Shown here: piece after piece, positions 42,261 through 52,136 of the stretch
How the letters are laid out: every line of letters begins with the position of its first letter
Position numbering within the stretch: the stretch's first letter is position 1
Assembly (NCBI RefSeq): GCF_900156625.1
Contig: NZ_FTOB01000002.1
Span: 118,275 to 182,274 of the forward strand
DNA from: Zobellia uliginosa
Lineage (GTDB): Bacteria > Bacteroidota > Bacteroidia > Flavobacteriales > Flavobacteriaceae
Length of the DNA: 64,000 nt
Reading direction: 5' to 3'
Translations under genes and position numbers: made by a program
Notes under the pieces: model-generated
Databases searched by the model: none
What the model saw: only the letters and a program-made list of their open reading frames with translations
Told to the model about the DNA's origin: nothing

Positions 42261-44177
42261 TTACCAACCAGGGTTTTGCTTAAATGATTCGAACATGTTC
42301 ACATATTTAATATCTAGGGGATACCAATAATGCTTGTCTTCAAAAACCCTCGGAACATCCAGTTTCTTGTTTGTATAGCTAAAGGAGCCATCTGCATTCT
42401 TCGTTACACTGGCCTCGTAAATTCCTTCGGCCAATAGATTTTTGGCTATGCGCCATCTGCGAATATCCCTCCAGCGACGGAACTCTCCGTAGAATTCTAC
42501 GGCCCATTCGTTTCTTATACGATCTCTAAAAGTACCTTTATCGGTTAAAAACTCAGAACGCACATCGGGCATGCCTACCCGGTTACGAATTTTGTTTATG
42601 GCCTGACTGGCCGTAGTAACATCGATACCGGCGGCAACGGCTTCCGGAATGTTCGAGGAAGGCCCGTATACTTCATTGCCCAATTCTGCCAAGCCGAGAT
42701 ACATATCGGCCAAACGTATTAGCGGAAAAATTCTGTAATAGTTTTGAGACCATTTGTTGTCATACTTGTTGTATCCTAATTTCCTCCATTTACCTGCGTC
42801 GAAGTAACCGGTATACACGAGGCTTTTTCCTCGGTAATACTTGTAGTGCCAACCCTCGTCACCCGGGTTTGACCAGGCTTGGTTTTCGAAGGTAGAGTTG
42901 TTGTCCCCTCCTGGATCGGCCAGGTACATCTTGTCACCGGGACAATAAATAAAAGAACGCAAGCGAGGGTCTCTGTTGTCATAGGGGTTTTTCGGGTCGA
43001 ACGACGGATCGGCCGAAGAGAAATTCTCTACGGGATATCCGTTTATGGTCTCGAACTTATCCACTGCATTTTGGGTGGGTACGTTAAATACGGCCCAGCC
43101 TCCGTCGTGTTGGGGAAGAAACCATCCCACTCCCGAATTGCTCCTGTTCATAGGTAGATTCCAGTTATCGGAGTTAGTCGGAACGGGTTGGAACAAGGCT
43201 TCGTCACTAATGGCCCTATCTTGTGACATCCAATTCTCCATATAGCTATCCTTGTCGTAAAGTTTGTATCGGGTGGCACCGCTATTGACCAGTTTTAGTG
43301 CATTTACCATGGCCTGGATTCCTTTTTTGGCATATGTTTCGTCGTACGAATCTTGGCCAAAGGGCAAGGCATCGCCTTCGGTGTTCATTAGGGGGCTTGC
43401 CGCGTACATATAGGCCATAGCTTCAATGGCATAGGCCGAAGCTTTGGTTAAACGCCCCACATCTGTAGGGTCTTTCCATCGGTTGGGCAAATACTTCACC
43501 GCATCTTCGCAATCGGCGGCAATAAGGTCGGCACATTGTTGAAATGTAGGTTTGACCTGGTCAAAATTGAACTCTGATGAGAAGGTCTTGCGCTCTCCGC
43601 CAGTGGTGTCGACCAAGGTTATGGCGCCGTAGCGTCTTACCACTTCGAACATATGCCAAGCCCTAAGTGCGTGTGCCTGTCCCAACAATTGATTTTTCAA
43701 TTCTGTTGGGCTGGCCCCAACTTCAGCGGGGAAGTCCGTTAGTTTCTCGATGTTTTCGATGGCCAATCCCATAGCCCTGATCGCTTTCAGCGACTTTCCG
43801 GCAGGGGAGTTGTAGTAAGGGTCGGAGCCATAGCTGGTTTCAGAATTGAAATTCATTCCGAAATCCCTCCAATTCGAATCTTGCCATAGGCCTTGGTTTA
43901 TAGATTTATAAACGGGCATATCTGCCTTTACGGCTTGTTGTTCGTCTCCCATGGCGCCTACATAGGCCCCCCAGTTAGATGAGGTGGCCACATAGTTCAT
44001 GACCAGCCAGTTGGCCCGGTCTACGGCCCCTTTGTAACTGTAGTATTCCGAATAGACAACCTCGCCGTCTATTCCCATTTCTGGATCTGCATCCAAGTAA
44101 TCCTCGCAGGAAACCATCCCTAGCGAAAATGTGAATAAAACAATAAGTATTGTAGTATATTTTTTCATGTTTCTCAT
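42261..44177 (-). CDS. SusD/RagB-family lipoprotein (pair 1)
   Basis: A 638-residue lipoprotein with lipobox FSLGMVSC. SusD features include ENIEKLTDFPAEVG-type helices, LLGQAHALRAWHMFEVVRRY and the C-terminal IRNEWAVEFYGEFRRWRDIR followed by RWRIAKNLL. The start could also be the ATG three codons in (44168). It lies two bases after the SusC stop at 44180, so the two are translationally coupled. It binds glycan at the surface together with that SusC. The ligand is unknown. Confidence 0.93.
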   Translation of the reverse strand: MRNMKKYTTILIVLFTFSLGMVSCEDYLDADPEMGIDGEVVYSEYYSYKGAVDRANWLVMNYVATSSNWGAYVGAMGDEQQAVKADMPVYKSINQGLWQDSNWRDFGMNFNSETSYGSDPYYNSPAGKSLKAIRAMGLAIENIEKLTDFPAEVGASPTELKNQLLGQAHALRAWHMFEVVRRYGAITLVDTTGGERKTFSSEFNFDQVKPTFQQCADLIAADCEDAVKYLPNRWKDPTDVGRLTKASAYAIEAMAYMYAASPLMNTEGDALPFGQDSYDETYAKKGIQAMVNALKLVNSGATRYKLYDKDSYMENWMSQDRAISDEALFQPVPTNSDNWNLPMNRSNSGVGWFLPQHDGGWAVFNVPTQNAVDKFETINGYPVENFSSADPSFDPKNPYDNRDPRLRSFIYCPGDKMYLADPGGDNNSTFENQAWSNPGDEGWHYKYYRGKSLVYTGYFDAGKWRKLGYNKYDNKWSQNYYRIFPLIRLADMYLGLAELGNEVYGPSSNIPEAVAAGIDVTTASQAINKIRNRVGMPDVRSEFLTDKGTFRDRIRNEWAVEFYGEFRRWRDIRRWRIAKNLLAEGIYEASVTKNADGSFSYTNKKLDVPRVFEDKHYWYPLDIKYVNMFESFKQNPGW

Positions 44178-44179
44178 AT

Positions 44180-47100
44180 TTAAAATGAAAGCCTTAAGCC
44201 TACGTTGTATCTTTTGGTAATGGGGTATACCTCTAATTTATTGGCTTCGGGATCGAAGGACCTCGGAAGATATTGCCAAGTGTACAGGTTGTTTCCATTT
44301 ACATAAAATTCGAAGTTGTCAAAGCCCCCTATTTTTTCAAGGAATGATTTGGGCAAGCTGTATTTTAACTCCACATTTCTCAGCCTTACAAAGGTGCTGT
44401 TCCTATACGTGTAGTTGCTACTTTCTTTATAGTGGTCCGTTTCAGAGGTGTGCAGTACAGGTACGTCGGTATCGGTATTGTTCGGTGTCCACGCATCTTT
44501 TTGCTCATTGTTCTTTAACATAAACCCGAGACTGGAGTTGGTGTTATAAGCATAAAGGAAGTTGGCGGATAGTTGCTTCGAAATACCGTACATACCGTTG
44601 AACATGCTGGTCAAACTCCAGTTTTTGTACGAAAGCCCAAAGGAGAAGGCAAAAGATTTGGTGGCGTAAGAAGGGTCACCTATTGAAACTTGGTCGTTCT
44701 TATCGATGATACCATCTGCGTTGTAGTCGTTATACGTAAGGTCGCCTGGTATGTATCCACTGGGAAGCAGGGCCGAAGGGGTGTATGCGTAGGCATCGTC
44801 CCAGTTCTGCGCGAGGCCGGTTCCTAACATTCCCTTGGTCCATCCAATGGGTTTGCCCGCTTCTTTTTGATAGTCGGGGGTAGGGGCCGGGTCGTCTCTT
44901 TCGACAATCCTGTTCTCGGTAATCGAAAGGTTTCCCTTGAGCCAATATGAAAAACCGTTCTCGTAATAATCGTTCCACTCCAACTCAATATCGATACCGT
45001 GGTTTTTGGTCCTTCCTATATTTCCATAAGGATTGGCATTTCCGTACCAGTTGGGAATCGTTCTTCTTTGCATCAAGATACCTTCGCGGTCTTCCTTGAA
45101 CAGATCCACCGTTGTTCTTAATCTGCTTCGCAATACGTTGAATTCAAAACCAAGGTTTTGTTTGGTTGCCGTTTCCCACGAAACATCAAGTACTGGTGGG
45201 TCGTCTTCCGAATAGATATAGAGTCCGTCCGCATTTTGGTTTCCGGTAATGTTGGGAACATAGCCATATGCCATTCGGATCTGATTACTAGAGTACGAAC
45301 TGATGTAGGCAAACCTGTTATCGCCCAAACCTTTGTCAGAGCCTATTTTTCCATAAGAGTACCTAATTTTGAAGAAATCTATAAATGACAGGTTCTTTTT
45401 GGCGAAATTTTCTTCCGAAACTACCCAACCAAGGGCCAAGGATGGGAAAAAACCAAAACGTTTTCCGGGAGCAAAGTTTTCATTTCCGTTGTACGCCCCA
45501 TTAGACTCAAAGAGGTACTTGTTTTTATAGCCATAAGTGACTCGGCCTACCCAACCTTCTTCGAAGTGGGGAAAGCTCGATCCCCATTTGTCTTTTCTGC
45601 GCTGAAATAAGCCTAGGGCACTAACGTTATGGTCCCCAAAACTTTGGTTGTAGTTAAGGTTTAATTCATAATAGATACTACTGTTGTAACCATCTATACC
45701 TTCGTTACCCAATTTTGCGGGGTTTTCATAATCATCTAAGGTAATGGGCTCTTGTATGACGTTTCCGTTACCGTCTAAATTAGGGTTGTAACCATCGGAG
45801 GAGGGAACGTAGTAATAAATAGGGGCGTCGTTCCATCTTTTGCTGATTTCTGATAGGTAGTTCCTATAATAGTTATAAGACAGTTTTCCTGACAGATAAA
45901 CATGCTCGCTCAAATCTTGCTTTAAAATGAAGTCGGTAAAAAGACGGTTGCTTTTTTTGCCATAGGAACCTTCGCGTTCCATCATTCCTAGGTAATTGAC
46001 ATTGATGGAGTTGTTGTAATCGTATCCCAACCTGCCATTTTCGTATACCGCCGGGGCGTTGATCAAGGCTGTGGAATACATACGTTGCATAATTGACCCG
46101 CCATTACCTGCAATTCCCCCATTTGTGTTTTTAGTGTTGAAGTTTCCGTTCCAGTTGGTCATATCACCGGAAAGCTTCACACTGAACAGTGTAGATTTTG
46201 AGAAGTTAAAATCTAGGTTGGTCCTGTAGTTAAACCGATGCTGATACGTACGAGGATCGAATTCCGGTTGTTTTTGCAGGTCAAAAATATCCCCGTCATA
46301 ATTATAGCCGAACGAAGTAAAATATTTTACACGGTCGTTACCGCCACTGATATTTAAATTGTACTGGTGGGTATAGCCTGTTTTCATCAATGAGTTGATG
46401 AAGGAGGTATACTGGTAATATGGGTTGTCCGCATAGGCAGGGTCCCTCCATCGGTCAATATAAAACTGGGGAACGAGCTTATCGTAGTTGCCGTCATTTT
46501 GTTGGGCAAGGTTGTAATACTCCAAGTTCGTGGCATAATCGGCCGCGTAATCGGTGTCGATGGTAGGTGATTTCATGCCTACATTGGCGGTAAACTGTAT
46601 TTTGGGCTTTCCAATATGACCTTGTTTGGTGGTTATAAGGATAACCCCGTTCGCAGCTTTTACACCGTAAACCGCAGTGGCGGAAGCATCTTTTAATACC
46701 GAGATCGACTCGATTTCATTTGGGTCGAGATTATTGAAATCACGTTCAACCCCATCTACCATATAAAGGGGAGAGCTATCGGTCCATGAAGAACGGCCCC
46801 GAATCAAGATGTTGGCGGCCGTAGACCCAGGCTGGCCCGCTGCTTGCATGGTTGTAACGCCCGGTAGAAGTCCTGTTAAGGCTTCTGATATGGTGGTTAC
46901 ACTGCCCGCTTTTAACAGCTCTTCTCCTTTGGCCTGTGTGATGGAGCCAACGACCGTCTCCTTCTTTTGACTTCCGTAACCCACAACAACCACATCTTCA
47001 AGTTGTTCTGCGTTACTTTCCATGGTTACGTTAATGGTAGATTGGATTCCTACCGGTACCTCTATCGTTTTAAAGCCGATGTAGCTAAATAATAATGTGG

Positions 47101-47353
47101 CTGATTCATCATTCTTGAGTTGTATCGAATAATTACCATCTATATCGGAAACAACACCGTTAAAGGTCCCTTTTTCAATGATGTTTACTCCCGGAAGTTC
47201 TATCCCATCGGCATCTTTGGTGGTACCGGTAATTGTCTTTGTTTGTGCACTGGCAGATAGGGTGGCCATGAAAAACAAAAACAGGAGTAAGCGGGGAGAA
47301 TTGTTCCCAAACCTAACTTTCCATTTTTTATTCATTGTATTGTTATTTCTCAT
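44180..47353 (-). CDS. SusC-like TonB-dependent transporter (pair 1)
   Basis: A 1057-residue outer-membrane transporter. It has a signal peptide ending at SASAQ, a CarboxypepD_reg-like domain at about 38-115 (ITGTTKDADGIELPGVNIIE), then the TonB-box-like EDVVVVGYGSQKKETVVGSI and the plug (ISVLKDASATAVYGVKAANG, VILITTKQG), and a 22-strand barrel ending in YNVGLRLSF. An alternative ATG lies at 47335. It is the first gene of the six-gene locus. Upstream at 47614-47643 are two CATATGATC direct repeats 21 bp apart that may control it. Confidence 0.94.
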   Translation of the reverse strand: MRNNNTMNKKWKVRFGNNSPRLLLFLFFMATLSASAQTKTITGTTKDADGIELPGVNIIEKGTFNGVVSDIDGNYSIQLKNDESATLLFSYIGFKTIEVPVGIQSTINVTMESNAEQLEDVVVVGYGSQKKETVVGSITQAKGEELLKAGSVTTISEALTGLLPGVTTMQAAGQPGSTAANILIRGRSSWTDSSPLYMVDGVERDFNNLDPNEIESISVLKDASATAVYGVKAANGVILITTKQGHIGKPKIQFTANVGMKSPTIDTDYAADYATNLEYYNLAQQNDGNYDKLVPQFYIDRWRDPAYADNPYYQYTSFINSLMKTGYTHQYNLNISGGNDRVKYFTSFGYNYDGDIFDLQKQPEFDPRTYQHRFNYRTNLDFNFSKSTLFSVKLSGDMTNWNGNFNTKNTNGGIAGNGGSIMQRMYSTALINAPAVYENGRLGYDYNNSINVNYLGMMEREGSYGKKSNRLFTDFILKQDLSEHVYLSGKLSYNYYRNYLSEISKRWNDAPIYYYVPSSDGYNPNLDGNGNVIQEPITLDDYENPAKLGNEGIDGYNSSIYYELNLNYNQSFGDHNVSALGLFQRRKDKWGSSFPHFEEGWVGRVTYGYKNKYLFESNGAYNGNENFAPGKRFGFFPSLALGWVVSEENFAKKNLSFIDFFKIRYSYGKIGSDKGLGDNRFAYISSYSSNQIRMAYGYVPNITGNQNADGLYIYSEDDPPVLDVSWETATKQNLGFEFNVLRSRLRTTVDLFKEDREGILMQRRTIPNWYGNANPYGNIGRTKNHGIDIELEWNDYYENGFSYWLKGNLSITENRIVERDDPAPTPDYQKEAGKPIGWTKGMLGTGLAQNWDDAYAYTPSALLPSGYIPGDLTYNDYNADGIIDKNDQVSIGDPSYATKSFAFSFGLSYKNWSLTSMFNGMYGISKQLSANFLYAYNTNSSLGFMLKNNEQKDAWTPNNTDTDVPVLHTSETDHYKESSNYTYRNSTFVRLRNVELKYSLPKSFLEKIGGFDNFEFYVNGNNLYTWQYLPRSFDPEANKLEVYPITKRYNVGLRLSF

Positions 47354-47582
47354 AAATCATTTGTTAGTGTATTTGCCATAGATGCAAGGGAAACAACCGT
47401 AGTTGTTATTCCTCGCTGCCATGGGATGTTCCAGTTCCATAAACATGCCCTCCGTTGTAGCTATGGGGAGGGGCATGATGACATAATTGGGACTGTTGAT
47501 GGGGGGGACTAAAAAAAGTTGGTTTTTCTTCTTAAAATGTAACTTGAATCTCATATAGTTGTAGTTAAAGTTGGTGATACAA

Positions 47583-47643
47583 AAAAGCTAATTCTATGTT
47601 AAGATGATGGCTTCATATGATCTAATGAGCATAACATATGATC
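47583..47643 (-). promoter_or_regulatory. Putative promoter and regulator site of the SusC/SusD locus
   Basis: CATATGATCT (47614-47623) and CATATGATCA (47635-47644) are direct repeats with a 21-bp period. Downstream in the minus direction, TAGCTTTT (47590 to 47583) matches seven of eight positions of the -7 consensus. The repeats would then lie near -42 and -63, an activator position. The rest of the 585-base gap (47354-47938) holds AT-rich sequence, an unusual polyA/G stretch at about 47781, and no gene. Confidence 0.4.
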
Positions 47644-47938
47644 ACATCTCTTAAAATGTGTTAATATTTTATGGATGTAATATTGGTAGGTATGTGATAA
47701 TGTCGAATAGTAAATTAATAAGGAATATTTTGATGATTCGAAATTCTTACCCCTCCTGCTTCCTAAAAGGCAGGCCTTACAAAAAAAAAGGAGGCCACCT
47801 TGAAGCGCTCGCAAGTGCCTGTGCGAAATGTTTCAGGAAGCCGGGTGTGGATTTTATCAGCTTCGTTTTGTGAGCCAAGGGTAGTTCTTGGGTATGCTAA
47901 CGACGACAGGGGCCGTTTACCTATTTTTTGACCGGAGT

Positions 47939-49798
47939 TTATTCTATAAGAACGGACTTGGCCTCGTCAATGGTCATACCCTTAAAAAGGAGGAACCTGT
48001 CAATTTGTAAACCATGGGATCTACCGCCAATATGCAAAGTGTATGTTCCAGCCTTGGGAAATCTACCTGTTAGCCATCCATGTCCGGCGCCATGTATTTC
48101 CGCTACGCCGTTTAGGGTAAAATTGTCATCGCTACGGCCGTAATATTTTTCGAAATGTTTTAGCTGTAGCTCTTTGGCATATCCAAGATTGTCGCCTAAG
48201 TGAATCCATATATCATTGCCTTTATCCGTGCCGCGTTCCCCTTCGGGCTGTCTCATCATCCATTTTATGGTGTAGTTCCCAGGGGTTTCTATCTTGAAAG
48301 TGTACGAAATAACATGGTCCGTGTCGACCTTTTGGTAGGTGTTCGGTCCATCATAATAAATAAAGGCGCCGCCTGAGGCTTTTTCGGTATCCTTTCCAAG
48401 TTTCCATGCGCCCTTTAGCTCAAAACGTTCGGCTTCGAAAACCACGAAACCTTTTTTTTCTTCTACGGAACGATCTGGGCTGCACTCAAAGGAAATAGAC
48501 CTCCACCTGCCACGGGCATAGGCATAGGCGTCGTCTTCTGGTATCTTGCCGTTCGAATGCGTGTTCGATTCAATTTGGATTATATCACCCGTTTTTACCG
48601 GTACATTTTTAAAAGTTCGGGAATAAGGGGCCATATCACGAGCGGTTTCGGGGTTTTGAAATTCACCGATCAATTTACCATCTATTTTCAGCCGATAGGT
48701 GCTTTCCCCATCTTCTTCCGTAAGTGTTGTAAGGGTGATATTGTAATGGTCGGTAATACCTTTAAAAACCTTTTGGGTTGCCGCAAATTCGTTTTTATAT
48801 ACAACGGCGTCAATCGCCACCGCGTTTCTGGAGTGGTCTTTATAGGGTGTTACAAATGGGTCTATTTGTAACATTTCAAAATCTTTGACCCCTATGAGGT
48901 GTGTGGCTTTGCATTCTGGTAAAGGGGTAATGCCATCTCCTATAAATTTCTGAAATTTTTGGAGGTTTCCATCTTCGTCGCCCAGAAGTAGGTACCAAAC
49001 CATACCGGCATCGGAGATATCGGCACCTTTATTTTGTGGATGGAACTGCGTCCTGCTATATAGCCAATTGATATCTGGGTCCGAATGGTCTCTCATCCAG
49101 TAGTATGGAGAGAAGTCTGTGTTGGAACACCAAAGTTTGCTAGGATTATCGCATGCATTTTGATCCTTTATTTTTTTGTACTTGATGCGATTTCCGCTTA
49201 AGGCTATAGTTTCTTTCATGGTATGATGCGCTTTTCTGCGCAAGTGATTGTCATTGTAGCCACTATGTGAAATAACATACACATGGGCCAAAGCTTCTGT
49301 ATCGCCATCATCTACAACCTCTTTTACCGCTCTGTAAAAGAATTCGGAAGGTCCCATATGAATGAAATACAAAGGGTCTGTAGCTGTAGATTTTTTCAAG
49401 GCTTCTGCCAAATGTGTAATTGCGGTAGCCTTGTCTTCAGGTACATCAAAGAAACGCCCAGGATCGAAATTCCACCGCTTAATGGCACCCTTGACCCCGT
49501 CGGCCATGTAATTGGTTTCGGAAGTATGTGGCGGCGCCGCAATAAAATTGTTGTACGAGAAATGTACGAGCTTATCCTGTAGTCCGAGCTTTGCGATCAT
49601 GGCCAAAGCGGCGGGCGTACCTCCCCAATCATCTGGGTCGGCACGAGGCCATTGGGCTTCAGGGTGCTTGTCCGCTTGATTGTTGCCATCGGCACTAATG
49701 GCAATGCGATTGTTGTTGTAGCCCAGGCTTTGGGCGAACAGTATTTCAGATGATAGGCATATGACGCCAAGAAGTAAAATAAAAGGTTTGGTAAGCAT
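47939..49798 (-). CDS. Large secreted protein of unknown activity, likely enzyme plus carbohydrate-binding module
   Basis: A 619-residue exported protein with signal peptide ending at EILFAQ. The N-terminal part (about 25-290) begins RIAISADGNNQADKHPEAQW, then PRADPDDWGGTPAALAMIAK and later PLYFIHMGPSEFF and VISHSGYNDNH. The Asp-rich start (D-G-N-x-x-D) and the alternating strands recall nucleoside-hydrolase-like or DUF1593-type folds, but this is a visual impression. The C-terminal part (about 450-615) looks like a carbohydrate-binding beta sandwich (FVVFEAERFELKGAWKLGKD, GTYTLHIGGRSHGLQIDRFL). It lies beside the tandem SusC/SusD locus on the same strand and is the only candidate enzyme there. 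Confidence 0.7.
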   Translation of the reverse strand: MLTKPFILLLGVICLSSEILFAQSLGYNNNRIAISADGNNQADKHPEAQWPRADPDDWGGTPAALAMIAKLGLQDKLVHFSYNNFIAAPPHTSETNYMADGVKGAIKRWNFDPGRFFDVPEDKATAITHLAEALKKSTATDPLYFIHMGPSEFFYRAVKEVVDDGDTEALAHVYVISHSGYNDNHLRRKAHHTMKETIALSGNRIKYKKIKDQNACDNPSKLWCSNTDFSPYYWMRDHSDPDINWLYSRTQFHPQNKGADISDAGMVWYLLLGDEDGNLQKFQKFIGDGITPLPECKATHLIGVKDFEMLQIDPFVTPYKDHSRNAVAIDAVVYKNEFAATQKVFKGITDHYNITLTTLTEEDGESTYRLKIDGKLIGEFQNPETARDMAPYSRTFKNVPVKTGDIIQIESNTHSNGKIPEDDAYAYARGRWRSISFECSPDRSVEEKKGFVVFEAERFELKGAWKLGKDTEKASGGAFIYYDGPNTYQKVDTDHVISYTFKIETPGNYTIKWMMRQPEGERGTDKGNDIWIHLGDNLGYAKELQLKHFEKYYGRSDDNFTLNGVAEIHGAGHGWLTGRFPKAGTYTLHIGGRSHGLQIDRFLLFKGMTIDEAKSVLIE

Positions 49799-50003
49799 CT
49801 AATTTGATTATTGGTCAATTATTGATTACGGTTCTGATTTCATTAAATGTACTATAGCATCTTCCTTTTTAATAATCCCCACAATTTTAGGTTTATGCTT
49901 CCCCAAGGCTTGAAAACGTATTTAAATTATTGAATGGCGCGCATAGTAACACCGCTTGGGGATATGCAATGTAAACCCCAGCATTGTATTTAATCACAAG
50001 AAA

Positions 50004-50023
50004 TACAGTAAGGGAACTGTATG
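50004..50023. promoter_or_regulatory. Inverted repeat in the divergent regulator/enzyme gap
   Basis: ATACAGT-N6-ACTGTAT is a perfect 7-bp inverted repeat, with a third related half-site ATACTGTA just after it (50027-50034). It lies in the 370-base gap between the divergent secreted-protein and regulator genes. The gap also has a TATATTTG box (50155-50162) only 7 bases before the regulator ATG. Otherwise it shows nothing I recognise. Confidence 0.45.
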
Positions 50024-50168
50024 GGATACTGTAGCTTTAACTGTTAATATTTTACAATAAAAAATATTTAATTGTTTGCAAGTCAGTAGAATATGGTTGT
50101 ATTTGTGTTCGCCCATATTAGAGGGCAGGGCGTGGGCTAATTGAAAACAAAGGTTATATTTGAGGGAT

Positions 50169-51341
50169 ATGATATCCGAACCAGACCAAAATACGATCGA
50201 AAAAGCGCTTAACGATTTATGCGCCCATCCCATTTTTGTTAATTCGTTAGTGTATAAACAATTGCTACAATACTTGGTTAAAAAAGCGATTGAGAAAGAA
50301 GACATCAAGGAATACACCATAGGGGCCGACCTTTTTGGCAAGAACTATTTGAACGATAAAAACGATGGGGCCGTGCGAACCCACATGTATAAGCTCCGAA
50401 AAAAAATGGCGGCTTATTATGCGGACAGGAATGTTCAAAACGAAATAATATTCGAAATCAAAAAGGGACAGTACAATTTGGACTTTATTTCCAAAAAAGA
50501 GTACGACAGGCATAAGAGGTCGCTTGAATTTCAAATTCCGTTAAAATGGGTCAAGGGCATAGGCTTGGTTCTGCTATTGACCTTTGGGGCCATATGGGGC
50601 ATATCTTATTATTTGGGCCGTCCACCGGCCTTATGGGAAGATTTTTTGAAGAACGGGGATAAAACCCTAGTGGTCATTTCGGACCAGTACATGCTGATGC
50701 ATACCAATATCCAAGGTGAAAAGCATCCTACGATGTATTCTAAGATTAACAGCGATGAAGATTTATTTGCGTTTAAGAAGGAACATCCAGACCGAAAATT
50801 GGAAATGACGGATTTTACATTGGTATCGAAAATGGCACCTTACGGTATTAAGAATTTAGATGAATGGTTTTTTGGGTGGGACAGTGATTTTAAGCTTGGT
50901 TTGGAAAGTAATCTTACGCTCAACAATATCAAGGAAAACAATATTGTATTTATCGGACAATTTAAGACCATGAACCTTTCCAAGTCTTTCTTTTTAAGGG
51001 ATAGTAAGGTTTTTTCTACCTATGGTGATGGTTTTAAGGTTAATGTCAAGGGGAAGAAGAAAGTTTATACGACACAATTTGCGCCCAATAAAAAGGTCGA
51101 ATATGCCCTCGTTTCCTTTACCTCGTTGAGTCCGGACAAGCGCGCCCTTTTTTTTGTGTCCAATAACGATATCGGGGTTATGGCTACCTTGCGTTTGTTT
51201 ACCGATCCAACCTGGCTTAAAACCTTGGAAGAAAAGCTGCCCCAAAAAAACAGCCGCTTCAATGCCCTATTTGAAGTAAGTGGAATGCAGCGTACCCAAA
51301 TGAGTAGTGAACTGATCGAGTTGGAGATTCTTGGCGATTAA
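50169..51341 (+). CDS. Membrane-anchored regulator with winged-helix-like N-terminus
   Basis: From the ATG at 50169 (MISEPDQ) a 390-residue protein; the frame opens at TTG 50160. The N-terminal 100 residues match the winged-helix-like domain found in large sensor proteins of Acidobacteria and Planctomycetes: IKEYTIGADLFGKNYLNDKN, then VRTHMYKLRKKMAAYY and IIFEIKKGQYNLDF. One transmembrane segment follows at about 134-152, then an outer domain of about 230 residues with no family I know. A one-component membrane regulator reading a periplasmic ligand is likely. It is divergent from the secreted protein gene and so probably controls that SusC/SusD locus. Confidence 0.75.
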   Translation: MISEPDQNTIEKALNDLCAHPIFVNSLVYKQLLQYLVKKAIEKEDIKEYTIGADLFGKNYLNDKNDGAVRTHMYKLRKKMAAYYADRNVQNEIIFEIKKGQYNLDFISKKEYDRHKRSLEFQIPLKWVKGIGLVLLLTFGAIWGISYYLGRPPALWEDFLKNGDKTLVVISDQYMLMHTNIQGEKHPTMYSKINSDEDLFAFKKEHPDRKLEMTDFTLVSKMAPYGIKNLDEWFFGWDSDFKLGLESNLTLNNIKENNIVFIGQFKTMNLSKSFFLRDSKVFSTYGDGFKVNVKGKKKVYTTQFAPNKKVEYALVSFTSLSPDKRALFFVSNNDIGVMATLRLFTDPTWLKTLEEKLPQKNSRFNALFEVSGMQRTQMSSELIELEILGD

Positions 51342-51433
51342 TGGGCAAAGCTGTGAGCTCCCCGTTCTTGCCGAATGCTATCTTTGTTAGACCTGGAATA
51401 CAATTGGCAGGGAAGCTGAAGCGGTAGGGATAT

Positions 51434-52066
51434 TTAGTGTGGATCGGAATTTGCAAGGTCAAGACCAAATATTAAGAATAGAACGGGTTCGATCTTGCTT
51501 TGCAGTTTTTTCCTTAGAATTTTAAAAGCTTTGTTCATCTGGTTTTCCACTGTCTTTATGGAGACGTTCATAAAACCTGCAATTTCAATATTGGTGAGCC
51601 CCTCTCTTTTGCTAAGCATAAAGGTTTCCCTGCATTTCGGGGGGAGTTTTTGAATTTCCGATTTAATAAGGCCTATTTGCTTTTCCAACAATTCTTCGTC
51701 CTCCTCTATGACCTGATACAGACGCTCCATATGTTTCTCTTCTATGGCCAACATTCTTTGGTCTTTTCTGAATTCATTGAGAAAACCATTGTAGACGGAT
51801 TTGTACAGGAAGCTTCTTAAAGATTGTACCTGGGATATCCTTTCCCTATTCTCCCATAAATTAAGGAACACGTTTTGCACAATATCTTTGGCCTTCTCGT
51901 AATCGTGGGAAAGACTATATACGTATACACAAAGTGAATGGTGGTAACGATCCATTAAATACGCCAGTGCTTCGTGGTTTCCCTTGGTAAGCTCTTCTTT
52001 AAGTCGCTGTTCAGTAGAAAATAGTTTCAATCCACTAATTGTATGATTCTTAATAAAATATGACAC
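51434..52066 (-). CDS. ECF RNA polymerase sigma factor (FecI-like)
   Basis: A 210-residue sigma-70-family ECF factor. Region 2 is at about 30-95 (LAYLMDRYHHSLCVYVYSLS, DIVQNVFLNLWENRERI). Region 4 is at about 140-195 (LPPKCRETFMLSKREGLTNI, then MNVSIKTVENQMNKAFKILR). The C-terminal tail is hydrophobic (PVLFLIFGLDL). FecI-type factors are freed by a FecR antisigma and drive transport genes. Here the FecR gene lies on the opposite strand, 70 bases away, which is unusual because the two are normally in one operon. Confidence 0.93.
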   Translation of the reverse strand: MSYFIKNHTISGLKLFSTEQRLKEELTKGNHEALAYLMDRYHHSLCVYVYSLSHDYEKAKDIVQNVFLNLWENRERISQVQSLRSFLYKSVYNGFLNEFRKDQRMLAIEEKHMERLYQVIEEDEELLEKQIGLIKSEIQKLPPKCRETFMLSKREGLTNIEIAGFMNVSIKTVENQMNKAFKILRKKLQSKIEPVLFLIFGLDLANSDPH

Positions 52067-52136
52067 AATATAAAAAAATAATAAAATAGCATGGGTGTTT
52101 TTATAATTTCATTTGTCATATACATATAAACTAATA

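Noticed and set aside
49901-49961. Distant inverted repeat CCCCAAG...CTTGGGG in the regulator gap
   Set aside because: Only 7 bp with a 47-base separation; likely by chance, unlike the close ATACAGT/ACTGTAT dyad.
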